Origin: Thermoplasmata archaeon
GTDB taxonomy: Archaea > Thermoplasmatota > Thermoplasmata > Lutacidiplasmatales > UBA184
Length of the DNA: 64,000 nucleotides
Assembly (NCBI GenBank): GCA_021817245.1
Contig: JAKAVQ010000003.1
Location: 62,001-126,000, forward strand
Reading direction: 5' to 3'
The position numbers and the translations under genes are program-made. Below are positions 41,701 through 50,179 of this stretch, in pieces; within the stretch, counting starts at the first letter, position 1; each line of letters opens with the position of its first letter. The notes beneath the pieces were generated by a model, which saw nothing but the letters and a program-made list of their open reading frames with translations, ran no database searches and was not told where the DNA came from.

Positions 41701-41847
41701 GAGGATCGGCCGTCGCGGATGGCGCACGATCTGCCCTCCCAGCCATCCGAGCGGCCCGCTTCGGTCGTGCCGGGCGGGCGGGACGGTCGGTTGTCGTGAC
41801 GCCATCGATGCTCCCGTGGGCCCCGCGGACGTTCGATGCACCGTCAT
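38800..41847 (-). CDS. MMPL/RND-family membrane exporter
   Basis: A 1015-residue polytopic protein of the RND/MMPL class. It has two equal halves, each with a first helix, a large outward loop and five more helices. The loops are Ser/Thr/Asn-rich with many NxS/T sequons, suggesting they face outside and may be glycosylated. The family's proton-relay motif appears twice, GTDYSVFLLARYREE near residue 516 and GMDYNVLLLTRVKEE near residue 914. Members move lipids, drugs or lipid-linked molecules using proton motive force. Start MTVHRTS at 41847; an ATG at 41805 is also possible. It converges with nothing and is followed by a small hypothetical gene. Confidence 0.93.
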   Translation of the reverse strand: MTVHRTSAGPTGASMASRQPTVPPARHDRSGPLGWLGGQIVRHPRRPILLWVAVLAICLLPAANVGSVITNSFSNPLPSSDQSVQAQNAFDQQFPHASSSPSSTILLLEAPQIVGPVGRNATLALTDALAADPQLRNVSSIDSLYSAYAGYLAGQVSLGWSFLGPALHASPSLPTAVNGTATVLWGPVATYFVNWQHLVANLSSGTPPSTADWPAYNATAPIFAANASESTVLHDFYDGNAAAVGFNASVFGGCLGTGTPAACADAAARATLGSVLTTLFPSPTASFTAQVTLTTLGVQNWTEPLARELTASTVLGLEIGLPPAWILTIWQAFPAGTPPTSGEAYVWARGIVRTLPPTQYPLPIPTALRQAFVSGSGSAELVVISFNVDDTYSVNGSSVTFADVTEIDHVTSQVLGGTPAFVGIQYYQTGTAPLDSATSYLATSSLSLLLILTIVVLLVIMLLYFRAPAAPLLAFGMIGIALVASFALIFVVGKLVTTFNSEIESIILVFLMSIGTDYSVFLLARYREELVRGTDPKEAVATTVRWAGQSITTSGLAVMVVAVALTLSGISFLSQLGLTLLIAVACALVANLTILPSVLVLVGPRIFWPNSGRRFQRYAERRTHNIETHRDYIARAGRSATRRPLLVIGLILALSVPVVAVALQVPVSYDITNIGLPADNPAQIGFVHLQNDFGASYSSTSFALVTFTQSVLSGGQPDPGVLRDVAGLQAAMNSTPGVASVTTFVGPGGAPLDAWLNFSLLPAATHTQLNQSLGSYLGADGRTVLFNIATNQSGYSAAAITVIDQLKQNVDSYAASHAGISQVYLGGAAPTTQDIRSLVNQATEEMLIGAAIGLLLLMLVLLGSAFVPLLALGVIGLSILWSWAATYFVVGILENEALIFLLPLILLILVLGLGMDYNVLLLTRVKEERILGNRGAQAIRDAVTHAGGVITAAAIILGGAFLLLGFTSPLGLLAAIGLGIGFAVLLQAFVVQLFFTPAVLTVGKDAIWRGLRRSK

Positions 41848-41980
41848 AGCGCTGACGCCCCCTTCTCGCGACTCCAGAGGTCCGCTCGGACCGGGGGGTC
41901 CGTCGTCGTCTCCCGCCGAGGCTCCCCCGCGACCGGGGAAGTCGAGATTCGCCTCCCGGCGACCGATCGCCGGGTGCGCC

Positions 41981-42586
41981 TCAGTTCGATCGACGAGACT
42001 CCGGAACGGCGCGCGCCCTCGGGAGAGTGCGGGACCTCACGGGGACCGGGTACACCGCCGACTTCGGAGGGGGCCACTTCCCCCGGAGCACGCGTCGCAT
42101 GATCCAGAACGTGTCCGGCGGCTCCACGTCCATCTGCCAGAGCATTGCCTCCACTTCCCCGAGGTGAAGCAGATGCTCGGTCACGCACTGTGCGAGGGCG
42201 GAGTCCCGCGAAAGTCGCAGCGGGTACTTCTTCGACGCGACCCAGACCGCGGGCTTCGCGAGCTCCTCGGGGGTATTCCACTTCGGGAACCTGCGATCGC
42301 CCATCCGACGGACCTCCCGGAGGCGCCGTCGGACCGCGGCGATCGTGAGATAACGGTCCCGCGGGATCTTCATGACCTCGGGCATCCACTTCGTGGGGCG
42401 GCCCTCGCAAAACTCGGTCACGTGCTGCTCCTCCACGTACGCAAGGTGGAGGAAGACGTCACGAAAGGAGAGCATGCTGACCCCCCGGTCCTTCGTGAAC
42501 TCCTTCCAGCCCTGCTTCGCCGCCGCCTCGAAGAAGTCCTCTCGAAGCTCGTGGACGAAATCCATGAGGTCGATCGTGGTCACCAT
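41981..42586 (-). CDS. DinB-superfamily protein
   Basis: A 201-residue four-helix protein. The DinB/YfiT pattern of metal His is present: one in FLHLAYVEEQHVTEF near residue 50 and two in QCVTEHLLHLGEVEAM near residue 140. The N-terminus (FVHELREDFFEAAAKQGWKEF) forms the first helix. Members include thiol-dependent transferases and enzymes of unknown activity. The last 30 residues are basic and variable. The ATG at 42586 is chosen over a GTG at 42601; a minus-strand TATA-like CTATTAGC lies near 42620. Confidence 0.78.
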   Translation of the reverse strand: MVTTIDLMDFVHELREDFFEAAAKQGWKEFTKDRGVSMLSFRDVFLHLAYVEEQHVTEFCEGRPTKWMPEVMKIPRDRYLTIAAVRRRLREVRRMGDRRFPKWNTPEELAKPAVWVASKKYPLRLSRDSALAQCVTEHLLHLGEVEAMLWQMDVEPPDTFWIMRRVLRGKWPPPKSAVYPVPVRSRTLPRARAVPESRRSN

Positions 42587-42791
42587 GGAAGCTACCGGCA
42601 CCCGCTACCGCAGCCCTTGCTAATAGGTTCCCCGCGGGGGCCACGCCGAGAGGATATCCCGAGCGCACCGGCGGGGCCCGCGGAAGACCCGACCTCTCCC
42701 GTTCGGTTCGCCGGGTCCCCGAGCGCTCCCATCGACCGGCCGGCTCTCCGCTGGCCGCATGAGGAGTCCCCCGCGTTCCGGTCCCACCGAC

Positions 42792-45700
42792 CTAGTGGCT
42801 CCGACGCCGTCGTCGGGCACGGATCAGGAGCCCCCCGAGCGCAGCGGCTCCGACGGCGCCGAAGCCGAGGTACGGAAGCGTGCCGGATCCGAACGCTCCC
42901 GGGAAGGTGCTCGTGGCGCCGCCCGAGGAGCGGCTCCCCCCGGACCCGCCGGCGGGAGTCGCCGGCAGGGTGCTAGCGCGGATCGTCAGCGGGATCGAGT
43001 CGCGCGTGCCGAGGGTCGCCCAGACGCTGATCCAGTACTCGGTCTCGGCCCGCAACCCGGTAACGTTGTACGTGGTCACGACGCTCAGTTGGACTTCGGT
43101 CTCGGGGCCGGTAACATTGGGCGTATGGGTGGCCCACATCACGTCGATCCCGGTCAGCTCTCCGAGCGGTGGGTCGACCCAGGAGATCTGGACGGAGTCG
43201 TTCGTCGTCGCCGTGGCGGCCAGCCGGGTGAGGTTCCCCACAAGGATGGGCTGCGTCGTGCCCTGAACGGTCAGCGGAGGGGAAACGAACGTCCCGTTGG
43301 TGGCCGATACACTGATCCAGTACTCGGTCTGGGCCGCGAGCCCGGCAACGGTGTACGTGGTCAGAACCCTCAGGCCGACCTCGCTCGTGATGCCGGGCGT
43401 GCCGGGAGAGTGGGTGGCCCAGGTCACGAGGACCCCGGTGAAGGAGCCGGGAGAAGGGTTTTGCCAGGCGACCGAGAGCGAGTCGAACGTGCTCGCCGTC
43501 ACCGACAGCTGCGACACGCTCCCGATCAGGGTCTCGAACGAGACGCACGCCGACGAGTTCGATGCGACCGTGCCGTTCCACGCAAGGATCTCGACCGAGT
43601 AGTTCGTCAGCGGGGTCAATCCGCTGAGGTCGCGGAACGAGGCCGGCCCCGAGGTGTTGCTCGGCACGGGGGTTGCCGTGCACACGAGCCCGGAAAAGAG
43701 CAGCACCGTGTCGTTCGTGACAATACCCGGGGGCTCGGTCCATGTCACGTTCGCGCCGGAGCTGGTGATGGAGCTCACGCGAACGTTGGTCGGCGGCAAG
43801 ACCGCGGCGGTCCGGGCGTAGGTCGCCCCTCCGCTGAGACCATGGTAGTGGAGGTTCCATGCCTCGACGACGATCCGGTAGACCTGTCCGGCCGACAGGT
43901 TCGTGATGGGATAGGAGCCGGCGCTGCCGGGCAGGGAATCGTAGCTCCAGGCTTTGCTCCCGTTCTTCTCCCACCCTACGGTATAGTTGACGATGGGGCC
44001 GCCGCTCGGTGCGCTCCAATTGAGCTCGAGGGTCGTCGTGGTGGCGGCTCTCAGGTCGACGACCGTCGGCGAGGGCGCGGAGACGTCGACCAGCGGGTTG
44101 TCGGTCGCGGGGGGGAATTCCGGGAGCCCCAGGCGCCAGATCCACCAGATCGTTCCGAGGGCGAAGCCGCTGCTTCCATTGATCGGACAGGCGCCGGCAT
44201 TGCACGCATACGACGCGAACGAGATGAGGTAACTGGAATTGTAGAACTGTCCCTCTTGCGCCCACTGCTGCCACTTGAACGACCAGGCGTTCCCCGGGAC
44301 CCGCATCTCGAACGAGAGGGGATATGGACTCACGTTGGTCGCGTCGTAGCCGATGTGACCCGGGAGGAAGGACTGTACCCAGGAGTTGTTGTTGGCCGCC
44401 GACATCTCTCCACCGAACCCCCATCCGTCGCTTAAGGTCGGACGGTCGGAAGCGGCTGCGATGCCGACGGGGTCCGCCGGTACGGTGCCCGCGGGATAGA
44501 GGGGACCCCGAAAGGCCGGGGTCGAGGCAAGTACGCCCGTTCCGCTGAAGTTGAACACCAGCTCGGTCCACTCGACCTGGGCCGCAAGCTGATGATCGAC
44601 CACGTTGAGGGCGACCCCATTGACTCCGTTCACGACGATCCCGGCGGCCCAGGTCCCGTTCGCGACCCTCCGCAATTCGGGGTTGGACGCGTTGACGAGC
44701 TGGAATTCGTTCCAGGCGTCGGCCGCGCTTCCCTGAGCCTCGAAATTGACGTACGCGTTAAGGTCGGGTTCCCAGTACGCGTTGTTGGCCTCGAAGTAAC
44801 CGAGATTGCCGACGAGCCGCTCCGTTCCCGACCAGAGGTTCCAGTCGTACACCGAGGCGTTGTCGAGGATGATCGTCGCCTGGGAAGCGTTGCCGTCCCA
44901 GCCGGTCAGCTGCATCTGACCGTTGTTGACGACCGCCGGGGTCCCAAAGGAGGTGAAGTTGTGTTCGAACCGGCGGTGGCTCGTGAGGTTCATCGCCTCT
45001 GCGGTGATCGTGGGGGCGGTCTTCGTCAGCGTCCCCCACGAGTAGATGTAGCTCCCGTCCTGGGTGATGAACAACTCGTTCGGGATCATCGCATAGGACG
45101 GGAACAACTGGTAGAGCGGCGTGAACCGGCCGATCAGCGTCACCGTCCTCGCGGTGAACGAGTAGTACACGAGGTCCGACGAGGCGTTGAGGTAGTAGGC
45201 GCCGTCCTGGGTCCAGGAGAGGACCGGGTTCTGACAGCCGTTCCCGCTATCGAGAAGCCCCTTCCAGCAGGAAAAGCCCGGAAGGACGATCGTCGCATTG
45301 CCGTAGGCGAGGTAGGGATAGACCGTCATCGAGATCGATCGATCGGGCGGCGTCACGTTGACCTCTCCTCCGCCGCCCCATCCCTCGGGAAAGTCGGTGC
45401 CCCGGAGGATCGCGTTGCGCGAGGCGGAAAGCACGTAGGAGGTTCCGTTCTGGACCTGAGTGCTGTTGAAGGTGAACCCTCCTTGGGAGCTCGTGGTCGT
45501 GTTCGCGACGGTCCGACACTGCGCGAGGGACTCGAACGTCGAGGGACAACGGTCGTACGCCGTGATCGTCGTCCCCGCCATCGCCGGAGGGGTGCCGAAG
45601 GCGTCGAGGTTGCCGGTCAGTACCCCGACCAGTAGGAGCGAGGGGGCGGCGGTCGGTGCGGGGATCGGCTCGGGGGCTCGGGCGGGCGCACCGGCCGTGG

Positions 45701-45797
45701 CTGCCACTACGAGGCCAGGAGCGAATGACGTCGCGAAGACGCTCAGCACCACCAAAGCGGCGCAGCGCGCCGGTCGCGTCGGACGGCCCCGGTTCAC
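42792..45797 (-). CDS. large secreted cell-surface protein with four Fn3 domains and C-terminal membrane anchor
   Basis: A 1001-residue protein. Signal peptide: MNRGRPTRPARC then a hydrophobic core (AALVVLSVFATSFAPGLVVA). Residues 35-560 form a large extracellular domain with dozens of NxS/T sequons and a possible beta-propeller or carbohydrate-binding segment. Four fibronectin type III repeats follow at about 580-668, 669-760, 762-850 and 855-945, the last two very alike (TEYWISVSAT and TEYWISVWAT). A Gly/Ser linker, a membrane helix and the charged end RARRRRRSH anchor it. Probably a glycosylated S-layer-associated or adhesin-like protein. GTG at 45797 is preceded by GGAGA. A TATA-like AGATTTAG (45886-45893) lies upstream. 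Confidence 0.88.
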   Translation of the reverse strand: MNRGRPTRPARCAALVVLSVFATSFAPGLVVAATAGAPARAPEPIPAPTAAPSLLLVGVLTGNLDAFGTPPAMAGTTITAYDRCPSTFESLAQCRTVANTTTSSQGGFTFNSTQVQNGTSYVLSASRNAILRGTDFPEGWGGGGEVNVTPPDRSISMTVYPYLAYGNATIVLPGFSCWKGLLDSGNGCQNPVLSWTQDGAYYLNASSDLVYYSFTARTVTLIGRFTPLYQLFPSYAMIPNELFITQDGSYIYSWGTLTKTAPTITAEAMNLTSHRRFEHNFTSFGTPAVVNNGQMQLTGWDGNASQATIILDNASVYDWNLWSGTERLVGNLGYFEANNAYWEPDLNAYVNFEAQGSAADAWNEFQLVNASNPELRRVANGTWAAGIVVNGVNGVALNVVDHQLAAQVEWTELVFNFSGTGVLASTPAFRGPLYPAGTVPADPVGIAAASDRPTLSDGWGFGGEMSAANNNSWVQSFLPGHIGYDATNVSPYPLSFEMRVPGNAWSFKWQQWAQEGQFYNSSYLISFASYACNAGACPINGSSGFALGTIWWIWRLGLPEFPPATDNPLVDVSAPSPTVVDLRAATTTTLELNWSAPSGGPIVNYTVGWEKNGSKAWSYDSLPGSAGSYPITNLSAGQVYRIVVEAWNLHYHGLSGGATYARTAAVLPPTNVRVSSITSSGANVTWTEPPGIVTNDTVLLFSGLVCTATPVPSNTSGPASFRDLSGLTPLTNYSVEILAWNGTVASNSSACVSFETLIGSVSQLSVTASTFDSLSVAWQNPSPGSFTGVLVTWATHSPGTPGITSEVGLRVLTTYTVAGLAAQTEYWISVSATNGTFVSPPLTVQGTTQPILVGNLTRLAATATTNDSVQISWVDPPLGELTGIDVMWATHTPNVTGPETEVQLSVVTTYNVTGLRAETEYWISVWATLGTRDSIPLTIRASTLPATPAGGSGGSRSSGGATSTFPGAFGSGTLPYLGFGAVGAAALGGLLIRARRRRRSH

Positions 45798-46120
45798 GTC
45801 TCCAGGGCAAAGGGGTCCTTCGCCAAGAGGATTGCCGTCTCCGAGATTGCGTCCCCTCGGAGGAGCGATCGGGGCCACGCCGGGCCTAAATCTCCTCGGG
45901 GTCCGGGGTGAAGCCGGCCCCAAAGGCGGTCTTCGGTTCCCTCGACCGTAGGGGCGTCTGTGGCCCGATGCCGTCGGCCGGGGGGTGCCCCCCCGCATCC
46001 CTCGAGGTTCTCTTCGCTCGCCGGGGGGATATCTGGCCGGCCGTCTACTTCGACTTTGGCGGCCCGAGCCCTTCCCGCACGTCTACCGATACCGTTCGAT
46101 GAGCGATCCTGAGCCCAGCC
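45798..46120. other. 323-bp intergenic region upstream of the surface protein
   Basis: Contains the minus-strand TATA-like AGATTTAG near 45890 that would give the surface-protein gene a leader of about 65 nt. Otherwise no gene or repeat seen. Confidence 0.4.
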
Positions 46121-46882
46121 TCAGAAGAAGGAGAGAAGAGCGACCCCGACAAAGATCGCGGCCACCCCGCCCCACTGCATCCGGCGGAGTCGCTCCCCGA
46201 GGAACGCCACCGCGAGCACGACCGTCACGGCGCTGAACAGGCCGCTCAGGGTCGCAAGGATCGCGAGCGACGGGCCGAAGACCAGACCGTAGTTGTAGAG
46301 CGCGGTCGCCGAGCTGTTGAGCACCCCGACACCGAGCAAGCGGGGCCAGAGGTCTCGGGGGGGGGCTCGAAACGTGCGCACGGCCGCAAGATACCCGAGA
46401 ACGGTCAGCGCACCCACGCCGCGCGAGATCGCCGCCGTGGTGATCGGAGGGATCGGTCCGACCACGAACTTGAGGCCGAAGTAGAACGCGGCGAAGGCGA
46501 TGAACGCGACGAGCGCAGAGAGCACGCCCAGTCGGGCGTTCTTCGGAGGCCGTGCGGGGTCCCTGCCCACCGGGGCCCGCGCGACGAGCACCATCCCGAG
46601 GATGGTCAGCGCCAGGCCCACGCCGGTTGTGTCGGTCAGCGGTTCTTTGAGGACGAGCACGGAGAGCACGACGATGAGCGCCGGGTAGCCGCTTGCGAGC
46701 GGTGAGACGACGGAGAGCTGGCCGAACTCGAAGGATCGATAGAGGTTGAACGTACCGGCCACGAGGATGACAGAGAGCACGACGAGGAGAACAAGCGGCC
46801 CACCGATCGATATGGGTCGATTGCCTTCCAAGACGAGCGCGAAGACGACGAGAAGGGAGGTCCCGATCAACTCCATGTACAA
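46121..46882 (-). CDS. EamA (DMT superfamily) transporter, start codon unclear
   Basis: From the TTG at 46882 the protein is 253 residues with about nine hydrophobic helices (SLLVVFALVLEG, ... LWPRLLGVGVLNSSATALYNYG, VAAIFVGVALLSFF). The homology clearly continues upstream in frame: codons from about 46993 to 46885 read DLAVPFGLATAGSYGSSDYLAK, the usual first EamA helix. That stretch has no ATG, GTG or TTG before an in-frame stop at 47003-47005, and a TATA-like CCATATGG lies at 47016-47023. So either a rare start codon is used, or a start was lost by mutation or sequence error. Substrate unknown. It is the second EamA protein in the window. Confidence 0.78.
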   Translation of the reverse strand: MYMELIGTSLLVVFALVLEGNRPISIGGPLVLLVVLSVILVAGTFNLYRSFEFGQLSVVSPLASGYPALIVVLSVLVLKEPLTDTTGVGLALTILGMVLVARAPVGRDPARPPKNARLGVLSALVAFIAFAAFYFGLKFVVGPIPPITTAAISRGVGALTVLGYLAAVRTFRAPPRDLWPRLLGVGVLNSSATALYNYGLVFGPSLAILATLSGLFSAVTVVLAVAFLGERLRRMQWGGVAAIFVGVALLSFF

Positions 46883-47130
46883 CAGGGTCGGGACGAACCC
46901 GACCCGGTCGGCGGCGGTCTTCGCAAGGTAATCCGAGGACCCGTAGGACCCTGCGGTGGCGAGGCCGAACGGAACGGCGAGATCGACTTTCGTGCGGTGC
47001 CCTTACTCTTGGAGTCCCATATGGGTTGTTCCGCGGTCGCCGTGCCCCGACCTGCTGCCCACCGGGATCCCGGGACCGGACTTGGGGTAGGGCCCGCCCG
47101 GGTCGCTCCCGTGGCGGGCGGACGGCAACC

Positions 47131-47529
47131 CTACTTCGCGGGGGTGGGGGGCGACCGGAGAACGAACTCGTTCCCGTCCGGGTCTGCGATGACCGAAAGG
47201 GTCACCGTAAACCCGGGGGGATGGACTACGTGGGGCGCGTCCACGATCCGGCCCCCACGCCGGGCGATCTCCGCGCAGGCGGAGACCGGGTCCCGGTGAG
47301 TGAAGACCACCCCCGAAACCGTTCCGGGTTCCCGCCCGCCCTCCGCCGGATCGTAGACGTGCATCCGCAGCGTCGTGGTTGTTCCCGGGATCGCGAACAC
47401 CGCGCGTCCCACGTTCCCGTCGAACTGGACCTCGTCGAGGCCGAGTACCTCGCCGTAGAACTTGCGCGCCGTGCGAATGTCTCGAACGTGAACCGTCACC
47501 GCCTCCATGCCCTCGATCACCGCGGTCAT
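47131..47529 (-). CDS. VOC-family (glyoxalase/bleomycin resistance-like) protein
   Basis: A 132-residue two-repeat betaalphabetabetabeta protein. First half: AVTVHVRDIRTARKFYGEVLGL with the metal-type His; second half: GVVFTHRDPVSACAEIARRGGRI and ending LSVIADPDGNEFVLRS, where the Glu of DGNEF is the second ligand. Members include glyoxalases, dioxygenases and antibiotic-binding proteins; no substrate can be assigned. ATG 47529 follows the first strand convention; ATG 47559 is possible. Confidence 0.87.
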   Translation of the reverse strand: MTAVIEGMEAVTVHVRDIRTARKFYGEVLGLDEVQFDGNVGRAVFAIPGTTTTLRMHVYDPAEGGREPGTVSGVVFTHRDPVSACAEIARRGGRIVDAPHVVHPPGFTVTLSVIADPDGNEFVLRSPPTPAK

Positions 47530-48343
47530 CCGAGTTCCCGTACACCGGTTCGCCCTCATTACGGCAAAGGAGCGCTGGGGAGGGCCCGAGAGTCCCGAGA
47601 TCGGCGGGGGATTCCCGACATCCTCTGCCAGGGGTTGGTTCCGAAGGAGTCGGGAGCATACGCGGGACCGCTGCGCCGTCCAGCCGGTCGCCGAGAACCC
47701 GAGGACGTCACCGCAGGGTCCCGACCCGACAAGGCGGACGCAATGCCGCGAGCGCGAGGATGCCGGCCCCGAGGTAGGGTGGGAGGTGGGCACGGGGCCT
47801 GGGGCCGCCCGCCGTCGTTGCCGTGACGCGGCCTCGCGCGCCGGGTCGGAATCTGGCCCGGCAGAGGTTCAGTCGAGAACCACTCTCGCGGGTGAAGGGA
47901 GATGCACATGCCGCCTTCTCACGCAGGAACCCGGTCAAGGGCGGGAACCGAAGTCAGGAGCGATCTCATTCGATCGAGGGAGGTCCGGCGCGCCGAGGAT
48001 TGCGTCGGTCGGGATCCCTCTCCGAGGGACTTTCGATTTCGGCCAATCCGAAACCCTTCGGCTCGAGGCTCGGAACGGTTCATATTCCGACCCGGCTCCG
48101 ATAGAGAGTCCCACGACCGAAAGGCGGTCCGAAGTTGCGCGAAACGGGGAGTGCGATGCGGTATGGGGCCAACGGGGCCACCCGGGCAGCGGCCCTAGGG
48201 CCATACCCCGCGAAGGTCTCCCACACCCGGCGCTTGGTCGGGGACGCACCGGGGTCCCGGATTGCCTCCGTGTCGAACCTGGGGGTCCCCGGGTCCTCCT
48301 CAACGCCGCCCGGCGATGGGATCGATCCCGCCCGGCGACGAAC
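47530..48343. other. 814-bp region without a credible gene
   Basis: Long frames exist on both strands, but their translations are Arg/Pro/Gly-rich shadows. No tRNA-like cloverleaf, repeat or clear promoter is seen. Confidence 0.4.
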
Positions 48344-48946
48344 ATGAGCAGCTCCCGCGACGCCCCTCCGCCCGACTACTCCGAGACCGTGATTCGGCCC
48401 GTGAGCTGGTCGAAGCAGCTGGGGGTCGTTCGCCGGCTCTTCCGTGAGTACCGCGACTGGATGGCCGAGCACGCCGGTCTCGGGATCGATTCGGGCGCGA
48501 CCGTACCGATCGGGATCGCGGCCTTGGACCGGGAACTCGGGGAGTTGCCCGGGCCGTATGGTCCTCCCCGGGGGGACGTGCTCCTTGCATTCCATCGGGC
48601 CGAGCTCGTGGCCTGCGGTGCCGTGCGAGAATTCGAGCCCGGGGTCGGAGAGATCAAGCGCATCTACGTGCGAGCGGACCATCGGGGTCCGGTCTTCGGC
48701 CCCCGGTTCGCCCGTGCTTCGCTCGATCGGGCGCGGGAGCTCGGTTACGAGCGAGTACGGGTCGATGCCCTCTCGACCATGGAGGCGGCGATCCACTTCT
48801 ACCAGGAGCTCGGGTTCGAACCCATCCCGGCGTACTGGGCTCACCCCGTTCCCGGCGCCCTCTTCTTCGAGTGGAGTGCCCGGGCGCTCTCGAGTCCCGA
48901 GCGCCCCTCGAACGCTGCGAGGTCCCGGGAGGAAAGCATCCGCTGA
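48344..48946 (+). CDS. GNAT-family N-acetyltransferase
   Basis: A 200-residue GNAT. An N-terminal helix (SWSKQLGVVRRLFREYRDWM) is followed by LLAFHRAELVACGAVREFEPGVGEIKRIYV, the acetyl-CoA region VRADHRGPVFGPRFARASLDRARELGY and the final RVDALSTMEAAIHFYQELGFEPIPAYW. The Q/RxxGxG signature is degenerate (RGPVFG), as in some carbonic-anhydrase-adjacent GNATs. Substrate unknown. The ATG lies in a long frame; earlier sequence in the frame is not protein-like. Confidence 0.83.
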   Translation: MSSSRDAPPPDYSETVIRPVSWSKQLGVVRRLFREYRDWMAEHAGLGIDSGATVPIGIAALDRELGELPGPYGPPRGDVLLAFHRAELVACGAVREFEPGVGEIKRIYVRADHRGPVFGPRFARASLDRARELGYERVRVDALSTMEAAIHFYQELGFEPIPAYWAHPVPGALFFEWSARALSSPERPSNAARSREESIR

Positions 48947-49585
48947 ACTATCGCTCAAGAACGACCGGGGGCCCCGTGAGCGGCTTCTCGAGCTCCGCGG
49001 TGCCCGCCGAGATCCGAATCGCTCCGGAGCGAGATGGACGGCCGGTCTCGAGTCCCCTCGAACCTTCTCGACATCGCCGCGTGTCGTGCCCTCCGCGCGT
49101 GGCCGTGCCGGCGCCCTCGGTACGCCCGGTGGGAGAACGCCGGCTCCACCCCGGCATCGTGCGCCTCCTGCCCGAAGCGGCGCGCCGGTTCCATCCACGT
49201 CGTTCCCTCGACCCGTTCACTCGGCCCCGGCGCGTCTTTTGCGACTTCTCGAACTACGGGTTGGCGTTTTGTGAGCGGCGGGCCAGCTACGACCCGCCGC
49301 GCTCCCTGATCCGCGTGAGGACATGGCGCTTGGAGAACCCGAGGACCGTGGTCCGAAGGGCCTCCATCACCCGAGCGCCGGCCTCCCGGGTCCCGATCTC
49401 GGCAAACGGCTCGGGATGCAGTACCCCGCACGGGGGCCGTTCGCCCCCCAGCTCTCCCGCGTGGCGACGTTCGATCGGGCGGTCGCCCCCGGGGGCGGGT
49501 CATCGGCCGGTTCGTGGCGGGCTTCTCTTAGAGGTGAACTACCGAGGAATCCGGGAGGAAGGCCGAGCGGGATCGCCGGAGCTGC
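48947..49585. other. 639-bp region without a credible gene
   Basis: It contains one GC-rich inverted repeat (8-bp arms GCGGCGGG/CCCGCCGC, 49275-49300, 10-nt loop), close to chance for this base composition. No frame looks coding. Confidence 0.4.
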
Positions 49586-49834
49586 TCATCGCGGGTCGAC
49601 GCGGCTCCCGCCGGCCCCGATGCGCTCTGCTCGGTAGAACGCCATCGAGAGGAAGAACCAGCGAGCGCCAATCCCCCCGAGGGCTCCACCGACGCCGGCG
49701 AAAACCGCAAAGGTGGTGAGGGAGGACCCTCCGCGGGCCAGCGTGAGGAAGTCCGAGACCAACATCATGCCCCCGACGGCAAGGAACGAGGCTCCACCGA
49801 GAGCGTAGTCGGTGCTCTTCGTCACCCAGCGCAT
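49586..49834 (-). CDS. small two-helix membrane protein
   Basis: An 82-residue protein with two membrane helices (residues 11-30, LGGASFLAVGGMMLVSDFL, and 40-62, TFAVFAGVGGALGGIGARWFF) and a short basic tail. It is not matched to a family. A minus-strand TATA-like AACTTATAGC (about 49869-49878) lies 38 bp upstream. Confidence 0.65.
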   Translation of the reverse strand: MRWVTKSTDYALGGASFLAVGGMMLVSDFLTLARGGSSLTTFAVFAGVGGALGGIGARWFFLSMAFYRAERIGAGGSRVDPR

Positions 49835-49993
49835 TCTCAGCTAACCGTCCGTCTAGCGGCCCGACAGGCTATAAGTTGGCCCGGGTCCGTCGGCCTCGGG
49901 TCAGCCGCTCGTACTTGGTTTGGAGTCCCGACGGGAGCGTACCGGGTACCCGCTGCGGTTGCTTCGGGGACACTCGGGCCGGGCCCCCGGCCA
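49835..49993. promoter_or_regulatory. short intergenic region with TATA-like AACTTATAGC
   Basis: The clearest A/T run is at 49869-49878 and reads as a TATA box toward the small membrane protein. Confidence 0.35.
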
Positions 49994-50179
49994 TCAATTC
50001 TCGAACTGGGAGCCGCAATTCGTACAGAACCGATCGTTCTCGTCTTCGACCACTGCCCCGCAGTCCGTACAGACGAGGGATTCTCCGGTCGTACCCTTGG
50101 GGATGGGCTGACCGCAGGCGCCGCAGAACCGGTGGTTCGGCCAGGCAACCTTGCCGCACTGCGGGCACTTTCGGGCCAT
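49994..50179 (-). CDS. double zinc-ribbon protein
   Basis: A 61-residue protein consisting of two zinc ribbons. The first is CPQCGKVAWPNHRFCGACG and the second is LVCTDCGAVVEDENDRFC then CG, giving four CxxC pairs in all, linked by QPIPKGTTGES. Such minimal proteins bind nucleic acids or form subunits of larger machines; nothing more specific can be read. The first ATG of the conserved part, at 50179, is used; an in-frame longer form to 50368 is not protein-like. Confidence 0.82.
   Translation of the reverse strand: MARKCPQCGKVAWPNHRFCGACGQPIPKGTTGESLVCTDCGAVVEDENDRFCTNCGSQFEN

Noticed and set aside
38587-41799. Plus-strand frame of 1070 codons opposite the MMPL gene
   Set aside because: Antisense shadow; highly charged and without helices, while the minus frame has clear MMPL motifs.
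48790-48840. A tRNA-like GGTTCGAACCC stretch
   Set aside because: It lies inside the GNAT coding sequence (GFEPIPAYW) and no matching acceptor or anticodon arms are present.
49275-49300. Inverted repeat GCGGCGGG/CCCGCCGC
   Set aside because: Purely GC arms of 8 bp are expected by chance in this base composition and no gene ends next to it.
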